From NCBI GenBank assembly GCA_031417395.1, contig JANOVM010000036.1, forward strand, positions 62,001 through 126,000: a DNA stretch of 64,000 nt, given 5' to 3'. Below, piece after piece: positions 8,267 through 15,683 of the stretch. This stretch comes from JADKIH01 sp031417395. GTDB taxonomy: Bacteria; Bacteroidota; Bacteroidia; AKYH767-A; 2013-40CM-41-45. The position numbers and the translations under genes were made by a program. Numbering within the stretch: the first letter of the stretch is position 1; the number at the start of each line of letters is the position of its first letter. The notes under the pieces were generated by a model. That model was not told the origin of the DNA and searched no databases. It worked only from the letters and a program-made list of their open reading frames with translations.

Positions 8267-8809
8267 TTATTTAGCATTGTCCTTGTCGTCGAAATAATTT
8301 AGCTTTCCAATTTTACCTTTTATATAGTCCAAATGATTTACGTTCTCTTTCCCATTTCCTATTGTTGTCATACCAACATTTAGTTTTATTTGTTCAGCTT
8401 CTATGTCGTAAATAGTTTTATTCAGAGCTTCAGCCTTAATGTGATATTTGTACGCAATTTCTTCAACTTCTGCCAATGTGATTTCAGAAATAATAAACCT
8501 ATGAATCACTCTGTTTCTGTCGTCATATAGCGTATAAAGGTCATTTAAAAATGTTGGGTCTATTACTCCTAAGTCTAATGATTTTTTATAAATTTCTTTT
8601 TCTGATTTTTTCTTGTCCGATAAACCTTGATAAATCCATTCTGTTTGAATTTCTCTATTACTATTTACAATTTGATTTTTTAGAATAATTCCAATTCTAA
8701 GCAATGCGTCAATTTGATTTGCAATTATACAAGTCGCTTCAATAAAAGCTTTATTTTCTACAGCTCTGTTGAGAATTAAAGAAGTCGCCCCCACACCTTG
8801 CAAGAACAT
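8267..8809 (-). CDS. HEPN-like protein with Rx4H motif (third gene of module 1)
   Basis: From ATG 8807-8809 the product is 180 aa, mostly alpha-helical: FIEATCIIANQIDALLRIGI, then LYTLYDDRNRVIHRF at residues 91-105. R98-N99-x-x-x-H103 is the R(N/H/D)xxxH signature of HEPN RNases, placed at the start of a helix as in that superfamily. HEPN proteins are RNases or RNA-binding toxins in many defence and toxin-antitoxin systems. The frame is also open and looks coding for about 31 codons upstream (IIKTFRLIDETKSANENNSY) with no ATG, GTG or TTG. The true start may therefore be a rare codon or lost. It is the last gene of the inverted-repeat-bounded unit. HEPN membership is inferred from one motif. 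Confidence 0.62.
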   Translation of the reverse strand: MFLQGVGATSLILNRAVENKAFIEATCIIANQIDALLRIGIILKNQIVNSNREIQTEWIYQGLSDKKKSEKEIYKKSLDLGVIDPTFLNDLYTLYDDRNRVIHRFIISEITLAEVEEIAYKYHIKAEALNKTIYDIEAEQIKLNVGMTTIGNGKENVNHLDYIKGKIGKLNYFDDKDNAK

Positions 8810-8874
8810 ATCAAACCTGTAGGAATTATTTTCATTCGCACTTTTCGTTTCATCTATTAGTCTAAATGTTTTTA

Positions 8875-9261
8875 TTATGGAATAAACCCTTTGAATCTTT
8901 TTTCAATTGACCTGCCGTCTAAGTCTTTGTCAGGATTATTAGGATGTGTCAGCGTGAACAGAACAATTTTGTCTTCAAATATTCGTGTCCAAGTTTTTGT
9001 TGTAAAGTCTTTGTCGCCTACGTCCGGAAAGCTATAATATTCTAAGTCACTAATTTTTGAAACAAGTAAAGATTTACTTCTTTGCAGGAAATTATTTTTT
9101 TCGGCCTCGTCTTTTATTTTCCTAATTGAAAGCTGAAAAGCGTCAGATTTCCAAATTTCGTATTCTTGAAAGGTGTGAACCTTTGCGTCTTTTAGTGAAT
9201 ATTTCCAAGTTGTCGGAACTTTAATTTCAAAAATTCCATTGTCGTCTATGAATCGTTTCAT
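8875..9261 (-). CDS. Small protein of unknown family (second gene of module 1)
   Basis: A 128-aa product, MKRFIDDNGIFEIKVPTTWK then EYEIWKSDAFQLSIRKIKDE, ending DLDGRSIEKRFKGFIP. The opening 'FEIKVPTTW' pattern and alternating strands resemble the small PsbP/DcrB/DUF1795-like alpha/beta domains that begin F.I.xP.xW, but this is only a fold-level guess. There is no signal peptide, so it is probably cytosolic. It lies 15 bp downstream of the Ntn-hydrolase gene and its stop is 65 bp before the ATG of the HEPN-like gene, consistent with one transcript. Confidence 0.68.
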   Translation of the reverse strand: MKRFIDDNGIFEIKVPTTWKYSLKDAKVHTFQEYEIWKSDAFQLSIRKIKDEAEKNNFLQRSKSLLVSKISDLEYYSFPDVGDKDFTTKTWTRIFEDKIVLFTLTHPNNPDKDLDGRSIEKRFKGFIP

Positions 9262-9276
9262 CGAGTAGTGTCTTGT

Positions 9277-10083
9277 CTAGTCAATAGGTGTATAACCATA
9301 CGAAACAAACAAATAAGGATATTTCTTGTGTGCTTCTGACTGGTCTAACTCAAAACCACGTAAATAATGTGTCGTTGTATAAGTTTGTCCGTCTTCATTA
9401 AGTTTCTTTTTTAGCACCCCATTTATTTTAAAATTTTCTCCATAGAATGCACCACATTGGGGATTTCCTCCAATTGAATTGTCCTCACCTGAAGCTATAG
9501 CCCTTTCAATAATTTGAAGTGGTTTTAAAGTCTTATCTTCTTCGTATATTTTCTCTCCTAGTTTTTTTGCCGAACCAAAGAATGCTATTCCATCTTCTGG
9601 TAAAATTTCATCGTAAGTATATTCAATCGTGTCAGGTTTTATGATTGGAAAAAACCGAACTAATCGAACTCGTCCTTTTCTTATGCAAAAACCGCCAAGT
9701 AATATTTCAGAAAGTCCCCTTTCACGCTGTGTACTGCTTAACTCTGTAGACACGTCTCTGTATACTTTGAGGATTAGGTCAGCGAGTGAAAAAAAAGAAA
9801 CATCGGAAAAATTGGTCATATATTGCAGATTTGGCAAAAGTTCTGCAATTGATTCTTTTACCGTATAGGCATTTACCGAACTGCCAATAATTGCAAGTCC
9901 GTAGTCGTGTTCAAATTCATATTTATTAAAGTCCTCTTTCGATTTTGCGGGTCCGCGGAGTCTAAATTGTACTTTGAAAATTTTAATTCCTTTGTCAAAC
10001 GCACCTTGTCCGTCAAAGGATAGTCTTGAGTCCGATGAGAAAGTGATTTTGTCCTTGAGTTTATGTGCAATTACTAAAGTCAT
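9277..10083 (-). CDS. Proteasome-like Ntn hydrolase (first gene of module 1)
   Basis: A 268-aa protein. With the initiator Met removed it starts TLVIAHKLKDKITFSSDSRL. Thr is residue 1, Asp is residue 17 (in SDSR) and Lys is residue 33 (in GIKIF), the spacing of the catalytic T1/D17/K33 triad in proteasome beta subunits, HslV and Anbu. Further fold matches are YGLAIIGSSVNAYTVKESIA (S2/H1), LLGGFCIRKGRVRLVRF, DGIAFFGSAKKLGEKIYEED ('GSG..A...L...Y') and GEDNSIGGNPQCGAF. This predicts a self-exposed N-terminal threonine peptidase or amidase, possibly forming a ring. It is neither HslV (no hslU nearby) nor in an Anbu-type operon. Its ATG lies 3 bp from the right inverted repeat. Confidence 0.72.
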   Translation of the reverse strand: MTLVIAHKLKDKITFSSDSRLSFDGQGAFDKGIKIFKVQFRLRGPAKSKEDFNKYEFEHDYGLAIIGSSVNAYTVKESIAELLPNLQYMTNFSDVSFFSLADLILKVYRDVSTELSSTQRERGLSEILLGGFCIRKGRVRLVRFFPIIKPDTIEYTYDEILPEDGIAFFGSAKKLGEKIYEEDKTLKPLQIIERAIASGEDNSIGGNPQCGAFYGENFKINGVLKKKLNEDGQTYTTTHYLRGFELDQSEAHKKYPYLFVSYGYTPID

Positions 10084-10086
10084 TTT

Positions 10087-10100
10087 TGCTTACAGCTAAC
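10087..10100 (-). repeat. Right inverted terminal repeat of module 1
   Basis: TGCTTACAGCTAAC, reverse complement GTTAGCTGTAAGCA. It pairs with 8252-8265 with one mismatch. It lies 3 bp from the start codon of the Ntn-hydrolase gene, leaving almost no room for an internal promoter; transcription must start within or beyond the repeat. Confidence 0.7.
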
Positions 10101-10105
10101 TTTTT

Positions 10106-10217
10106 CGGGCTTGGCGAAGGTGGCGATTTTCACCACAAATGATGATGTTGAGAACCAATGTTTGATTAACCACTAATGTGTCTGCGGAGCACTGAACCGC
10201 CACTTTTGCCAAACCCG
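10106..10217. repeat. Long imperfect palindrome between modules 1 and 2
   Basis: CGGGCTTGGCGAAGGTGGCG at 10106-10125 pairs with CGCCACTTTTGCCAAACCCG at 10198-10217 (17 of 20 positions), with 72 bp between the arms. It is bracketed by ...GCTAAC (10095-10100) and GTTACC... (10219-10224). The layout RYYYAAC-like, palindrome, GTTRRRY-like recalls an integron attC site in outline, although the core boxes do not match the consensus. Confidence 0.6.
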
Positions 10218-10218
10218 T

Positions 10219-10227
10219 GTTACCGGT
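10219..10227 (+). repeat. Left 9-bp inverted terminal repeat of module 2
   Basis: GTTACCGGT, exactly inverted at 18098-18106. The similarity extends loosely: GTTACCGGTtcGTGCT here against GTTACCGGTcATGCT on the reverse strand at the right end. Confidence 0.5.
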
Positions 10228-10277
10228 TCGTGCTTCTTTTCTGTCGTTTTGTTGTCTGCACATGTTGCTATGTATTG

Positions 10278-10353
10278 GTGCGTTGGTTTGGTGGCTCTTT
10301 TGCAAAACTTGGCTTTAGCTTGGGCTTGTGCGGTTTTGCAAATGTGCCACCAA
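10278..10353. repeat. Hairpin A flanking the methyltransferase operon
   Basis: The conserved 13-mer GTGCGTTGGTTTG (10278-10290) runs into a 21-bp arm (10288-10308), which pairs with 10333-10353 at 19 of 21 positions across a 24-nt loop. The two mismatches fall in the conserved GCTCTTTT / ATGTGC segment. The same 13-mer and the same mismatched segment occur in hairpin B. The left arm contains GGCTCTTTTGC and the right arm GCAAATGTGCC. The stop of the large methyltransferase gene is 23 bp further right. Confidence 0.62.
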
Positions 10354-10375
10354 TAGCGTTGGTATTTTATTAGCC

Positions 10376-13300
10376 CTATAACCCATATAATGCAATACAT
10401 GCTTCTTCATATTCATTATATGAGCTTAAATTTTTTATAGCGAGCAATAAAATTCTTCTGCGTCTGCTTAATGCCCCTGAATTAGGGTTAAGTACTTCAA
10501 CAATGGCTGGCGTAGTTGCCTTTAATTGTTGATATTCAGCAATCAAATTCCTTGTCTTTTGAACAACATCCTGATGTGCAGCCTGCATTGCATCATATGG
10601 TGGAGTTACCCCAAAAGGTAGTTTGTGGACATGGCGTTCTCCAAATGCTCCACGAGGTTGAAAATCCTTAATTATTGAACTTATGGCATCGCTATTTAAT
10701 AAACCAGTTAAATAAATAGCTTCATCTTCTGTAGTTACCTGAGTCCAATAAACAGTCTGGTCGAGTATTAATCTTGCAGCATCAAAATTTTGAATATTAA
10801 TATATCCAGAACAAACTTTGCCACCACCTGCACCTGTCATTACTATATATCCTGTAGGTGAAATAATCTGCTGTGTGAGTTTTCCTCTTGTGTCAATTAA
10901 AGAGAATAGAGTGTTTATAGTGCCGGTCTGAGGATCGATAGTTCTGCAAATGGAATCAAATGTATTTCTAACAATTGCACCCTTAGCAATTATAGCAGCA
11001 GTTGATAGAACTTCCCATTCGTTTGCAACATTCTTTTTAATAGGTAATAATGCTTTCTGAAATTCAGCAATGTCAAAAGGTGTAAGCAAATTTGAAGTTA
11101 TTACATTAAAGAAAAGGTCACTTGGCATTATTCTCGGGCCTAATGTAAAATCTTGATGCTTCTTTGCGTCCTTTACTGTGAAAGCAAGATTGCTTGTTGT
11201 TGGATTAATAGATTGAACATTAAAAAGGAGAGGATTTCCTGTTGGGGTAGCTTCATAGAAAAGTAAATTTCGAGGCATTATATCTGCACCTTGTCTAAAA
11301 TTAGCCGGTACATAAAAACCAGCATCATCATCTGTTAACTCATTTTCACTCCATGCTGTACGATTGCCTTGTTTATTTTTATAGAAAACTATTTCGGTGG
11401 GTAGTTGATTTTCAAATACTATTTGCCCTGGAAATGGTTCATCAGAATTAACATCGGGCTCGTTCTTAAGCCCAAATAGTATAACTGCTTTGTTTTTGAA
11501 TACATGTTCTTGAACCTTCCATAATTCGTTTATTTCAAAAGGTACAGCTCTTTTTGAAGTAACAAACTGAAATTTTCTAAAGGGGTTATGGTGATGCCCA
11601 TTTAGTATTGTGTCAGGTACTATACAACCAATTTGTGCATCATCAACTAAATATTGCTGGATAGCATAGAGAAGAAAAATCGTTGCAAGTTCAATGTGTA
11701 AATGTGAAGAGCCTGATGGTTTAATGTCAAAATCTTCCGCCATCTTTTTTAAAATAAATTGATACGGATTATTAGCAACTTTACTCAATGCAAGCCAAGG
11801 TGGATTTGAAACAAGTCCATTAAACTGACCTAATACCAAACCAGGTCGGAAACTATTTCTAAGGATATAAACCCATATCCCATTCCTGCCATCCCTATTT
11901 AATATATCAATTTTAGAAACAAGCTGACTAAAGAAATTAAAAACCTCTTCTGTTTGACTTTCATCAAAATCTACTGATACTGCAGATTTGATGGCATCTA
12001 TATGAGTAACTATATCTTCTCTACTCACCGATAAGGATGCGTTATTATGAGACGATACTACTATTCTATAACTTACATCAATTAAACTATCAAAAAAGTC
12101 ACGGTACTTAGGCGAAATAAGATAATCAGGTAAATCAATAGAATATTCTGCGATCCTTAATGAATAAACATTTTTATCTGCATCATCAATGTTATTTGAT
12201 ATTGGAGTTATAGCAAAAAGTGAATCAGCATGATAAACTGGAATTGAAATTTGAAAGGCTCCAAGTGGTTGTATCCAATCCTTTGCTGCTAAGACCCAGT
12301 TAATCTTTGAGAGCATAACTGCTAATGGATCAATATCGAAACCCGTTATGGATTGAGTGAGAAGATGTATTTGATTCTCTTTTGTTAAATGTCCAGTCGC
12401 AGAAAGAATGCGTTGCTTAGCAATTCCTAATGTTTCTACTATCATTGAACCGGAGCCACAACACATGTCTATAAGACGCAATGGTTCAGTTTGGGCTATA
12501 CCTGATACAACACGAGCTACAAGCTTATGGGAAAGCCAACCCGGTGTCCATTCCTGGCCAAGCAACAGTCTTTGAGAACGGTTTGCCAACTGGGCCATTA
12601 ACTTTCCAAATAAATCTTCACTTGGATTTGAATTAAAATCGTAGGCAACCAAATCTTGTTGAATTGTTCTTGCAATAGGAATAATTGAAGCAATATGTGG
12701 TTGAGAATTTATCCATCCAAAATAATCATACTCAACAAAATTTATTAACCCCTTATTCTCAAAAAAGTTACCATTAATGATAGAACTGAGTTCCGTATCA
12801 TCAGAACTCAGAGCTTTCTGTTCCAAATAATTCGCACATATCAGTTTACCTAATGTAAGAATATAATATTCGTCAACGTAGGTCTTTAAATCAAATTGAT
12901 CTGACCTTCCTTCCTCTCTGAGATAGCTAACAAAGCTGCACCACAAATCTGAAATGAGCTTTGCATATTTCGGATTAGCAGAAAAAGCATTTGTAACTAT
13001 TGTAGAAAGTGAAGCTATATGCCCTTGACAAAACCTGCTTTCAAACCCTAAATCTTTAGCAATTGAATATGCTGAAACAGGCCTTGCCCCAATACGACCA
13101 AGATATTTTAAAAGAAATTTTGTTAAATCATTAGCGGTTTTTTCTGATACAACGGAACAATCTATAAATTCAATCTGTTTCAGAATGATATTGTCTCTAC
13201 TACAAGCATCCATAGGCAATTGAGACAAATCAATCTCATAAGCATACCACCGAACAGTATCAGATAAAATCCCGATAATTAGTTCCGGGTCATGCCCTTG

Positions 13301-13633
13301 ATTTACTAAGCTTGAGCAATAGTCTTTTACCTGATTGTAACCAGTATTATACTTAGAGCTAATAGTCAAGTCGCCTTCGTATTCAATAGCTGTTAAGTCA
13401 ACGAGATTGTCAACAAAGCCAGTGCTGCCTTTTGTACCTTTGATTATTTTTACTGCCGCTTCGCTACCTTGAATATGCCTGACTACCCAACTTGGTGATT
13501 CCGGAAAAACTTGACGCAAGTGGGATGTAAAACTATCCCGAATCACTTGCTCATTTTTCCCTTCTGCCATCAATTGAAGGCTGTCAGAAAGACTTTGCTG
13601 TGCGGATACGGTATTTATTATTGTTACATTCAT
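10376..13633 (-). CDS. Large N6-adenine DNA methyltransferase with nuclease-like N-terminus (type IIG-like)
   Basis: A 1085-aa protein. The N-terminal ~140 residues resemble the PD-(D/E)XK-type module of type IIG enzymes: FVDNLVDLTAIEYEGDL (73-89), then SSKYNTGYNQVKDYCSSLV. The expected E-x-K reads E84-Y85-E86, so the catalytic Lys may be missing. A helical linker leads to the Eco57I/N6_Mtase domain. Motif I is DMCCGSGSMIVETL (389-402), followed by GFDIDPLAVMLSK and motif IV SNPPWLAL (609-616). The C-terminal half is probably target recognition, with ...GAFGERHVHKLPFGVTPPYD near its end. It is the last gene of a four-gene operon and overlaps the preceding stop by 4 bp. It would methylate and perhaps cleave DNA. 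Confidence 0.82.
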   Translation of the reverse strand: MNVTIINTVSAQQSLSDSLQLMAEGKNEQVIRDSFTSHLRQVFPESPSWVVRHIQGSEAAVKIIKGTKGSTGFVDNLVDLTAIEYEGDLTISSKYNTGYNQVKDYCSSLVNQGHDPELIIGILSDTVRWYAYEIDLSQLPMDACSRDNIILKQIEFIDCSVVSEKTANDLTKFLLKYLGRIGARPVSAYSIAKDLGFESRFCQGHIASLSTIVTNAFSANPKYAKLISDLWCSFVSYLREEGRSDQFDLKTYVDEYYILTLGKLICANYLEQKALSSDDTELSSIINGNFFENKGLINFVEYDYFGWINSQPHIASIIPIARTIQQDLVAYDFNSNPSEDLFGKLMAQLANRSQRLLLGQEWTPGWLSHKLVARVVSGIAQTEPLRLIDMCCGSGSMIVETLGIAKQRILSATGHLTKENQIHLLTQSITGFDIDPLAVMLSKINWVLAAKDWIQPLGAFQISIPVYHADSLFAITPISNNIDDADKNVYSLRIAEYSIDLPDYLISPKYRDFFDSLIDVSYRIVVSSHNNASLSVSREDIVTHIDAIKSAVSVDFDESQTEEVFNFFSQLVSKIDILNRDGRNGIWVYILRNSFRPGLVLGQFNGLVSNPPWLALSKVANNPYQFILKKMAEDFDIKPSGSSHLHIELATIFLLYAIQQYLVDDAQIGCIVPDTILNGHHHNPFRKFQFVTSKRAVPFEINELWKVQEHVFKNKAVILFGLKNEPDVNSDEPFPGQIVFENQLPTEIVFYKNKQGNRTAWSENELTDDDAGFYVPANFRQGADIMPRNLLFYEATPTGNPLLFNVQSINPTTSNLAFTVKDAKKHQDFTLGPRIMPSDLFFNVITSNLLTPFDIAEFQKALLPIKKNVANEWEVLSTAAIIAKGAIVRNTFDSICRTIDPQTGTINTLFSLIDTRGKLTQQIISPTGYIVMTGAGGGKVCSGYINIQNFDAARLILDQTVYWTQVTTEDEAIYLTGLLNSDAISSIIKDFQPRGAFGERHVHKLPFGVTPPYDAMQAAHQDVVQKTRNLIAEYQQLKATTPAIVEVLNPNSGALSRRRRILLLAIKNLSSYNEYEEACIALYGL

Positions 13634-15672
13634 TTACGAATTCTCTTTTTTAAAAGTGTTTGCTTTATTATTGAAAGATCATTGAGTTTTTGAAAGACAT
13701 TAGTCCCAAATCCAAAAGCATTAAGAATAATAGAATCTATTTCAAATATTAATCTTTCAGTATTTACATCTGGGGCTGATAAATTTTCTCCAAGAATCGT
13801 GAGACTACTAATCAATGCAGTATTTAATATGGGGAATGGGATTTTCTTCAATTGTGTGGCCTCTAATTTTAAAGCTCCACCACCCATGACTGTTCCATAT
13901 TCTTCCATTGCTACAGTCGCCCATGTGCTATTTAATAAAGCAAGCAATGAATAATTATTGTGAGGTGACTTTTTATCAGAAATCCAGAGAGAAGAAAAAT
14001 TGGCATCAATAAGATATTTAGATTCGTTATTCAACCTTGTCTTTACGGTTCCGGTATTTACTCTTGGAATAAATAAGTCGGGGAAGTGTCGCTTTGTAAA
14101 CTCTGGCAGTGAGTACCAAAATCTTGGAATCTCATTCGCTTTTTTTTCATTCCATTTTTTTACATTTGGCTTTACAGCTGATAGATCTGGAATTAATTTA
14201 TCAGTAGTTTTATTTCCATTTTTAAATGTTGACACCTTCCTTATATAATTAGCTAAAGGTTCTGGAATCTCGTCATACTTGTTATGAAATGCGGCATTGC
14301 ATTTTTCAACAAATGAAATATCCTCTATTAGAGCAAAAGATTGTAAGGATAGAACAACCCCATCTGACTTAACTTCATTCACTGTAAAAGTGTTATCAAG
14401 TTCCGACTGTTTTCTTACTACTTCCCTGAAGTATTTTCTATTAATATGGAAGGGAAGCAGCTTAAATCGCTTGTGTGGGGCTACTAAAATTTCTTCATTG
14501 GTTGCCAATTTGTAATTCAGATAGAAAAAATTATTCGCACCAGTCCTTAAACCCTGACTTACTGCTACACCTATATCTTGAAGATGACAAAAACTAATTT
14601 TTACATCTTCATACCAATCTCTAAGAGAAGAAGATGATTTTATTCCATTACTAACCAGCTTTTTGCCTGTATAATCTTCTTCAAATAATTTATACCATTT
14701 TTGAGTGGTAATTGAGAACTTCAAATCATTGGCAAAGTTTCTTATGGAAATACTTTTGCTTTCAAATAAACCTTTTACTGATACTTCATTGTCAATGGCT
14801 TTAATAAAATCAAGCTCAGGTGAAATGCTTTCTGGAAATATATTTCCGACCAAACTGTTAGCAGTTATTGCCTTTGAATATATTGCTGAATAGATGAACT
14901 TTTCATCGTCCCATGAGATCAAAGATTTTTTTCTTTTTATCCTTTCCGCAACAATTAAAGTGGTTTTGACCTGTGCAGGCTGAAACCATGTAGAGTTTGC
15001 ATCCTCTATTATATATTCAATTTTAAACCAACGAGATAAAAGATATTTTACAATTAAGGCGTAATCTCTATTTAGCCAGGTTTCTGGAACAACCATTGCA
15101 ATCTTGCCACCCTCTTTTACCAATACAGCACATAAAATCCATGAAGGAACAGCAAGGTCAGAAAGCCCTGATAAGTTTGAAATTATTAGTTTAAAGTAAT
15201 CTTTGTCAACCTTATCTATTGTTTCAAAATGGTTCAAACACTCAATTAAATTACTCCGAATTTCATTTATGTTAAGAGTAGAAGGATAACCTTGCTCAAC
15301 TTTATTAATCGTTTGATAACGAACATAAGGAGGGTTAGTAATTACTAAATCGTAGCCTTGTGGCAATAATTGTTTTAATATTTCTGTACTAAAGGCATTA
15401 CCATTGAGTAAATTAATGGATGGGAAATCGCCAATTCTTCTTTGTAAATTTCCATAAACATCTGTATCAATTTCAATACCTGTCAAATTTGTTGATGATT
15501 CAAAATTCTTTGTGAAGTTTAAAAACATATCACCAATACCACACATTGGGTCAATGATATTTTTTGCATTAGCACACTTTGCCAAGTCTGCCAGTAAACA
15601 TGCCACTGACCTGCCAGAGAAATACTGGCCTAATTCCTTTTTGTTTGATATTTTCGTTTGTATCACTTCCAA
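13630..15672 (-). CDS. N6-adenine DNA methyltransferase, TaqI/Eco57I-like
   Basis: A 680-aa protein opening with KKELGQYFSGRSVACLLADL (the 'GQYFT' motif X of this class). Motif I is IIDPMCGIGDMFLNF (D41), with the acidic residue of motif II in LTGIEIDTDVYGN. Motif IV is LVITNPPYVRYQ (NPPY at 113-116). The C-terminal half contains a TaqI-like target-recognition region (NNYSLLALLNSTWATVAMEE, KLEATQLKKIPFPI). It would transfer a methyl group from SAM to adenine N6 in a specific site. No nuclease motif is visible. The stop overlaps the start of the 1085-aa gene (13630-13633) and its own ATG follows the preceding stop by 11 bp, so translation is probably coupled. Confidence 0.88.
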   Translation of the reverse strand: MEVIQTKISNKKELGQYFSGRSVACLLADLAKCANAKNIIDPMCGIGDMFLNFTKNFESSTNLTGIEIDTDVYGNLQRRIGDFPSINLLNGNAFSTEILKQLLPQGYDLVITNPPYVRYQTINKVEQGYPSTLNINEIRSNLIECLNHFETIDKVDKDYFKLIISNLSGLSDLAVPSWILCAVLVKEGGKIAMVVPETWLNRDYALIVKYLLSRWFKIEYIIEDANSTWFQPAQVKTTLIVAERIKRKKSLISWDDEKFIYSAIYSKAITANSLVGNIFPESISPELDFIKAIDNEVSVKGLFESKSISIRNFANDLKFSITTQKWYKLFEEDYTGKKLVSNGIKSSSSLRDWYEDVKISFCHLQDIGVAVSQGLRTGANNFFYLNYKLATNEEILVAPHKRFKLLPFHINRKYFREVVRKQSELDNTFTVNEVKSDGVVLSLQSFALIEDISFVEKCNAAFHNKYDEIPEPLANYIRKVSTFKNGNKTTDKLIPDLSAVKPNVKKWNEKKANEIPRFWYSLPEFTKRHFPDLFIPRVNTGTVKTRLNNESKYLIDANFSSLWISDKKSPHNNYSLLALLNSTWATVAMEEYGTVMGGGALKLEATQLKKIPFPILNTALISSLTILGENLSAPDVNTERLIFEIDSIILNAFGFGTNVFQKLNDLSIIKQTLLKKRIRK

Positions 15673-15683
15673 AATAAAACTGG

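Noticed and set aside
9873..10070. Overlapping frames within the Ntn-hydrolase gene
   Set aside because: They are shadows of the 9277-10083 gene, whose catalytic residues and fold motifs identify the correct frame.
10096..10400. Several 65-75 codon open frames on both strands between modules 1 and 2
   Set aside because: They run across the palindromes 10106-10217 and 10288-10353. Their translations are dominated by the stem sequences and start or stop inside them. The DNA is better explained as structured non-coding sequence.
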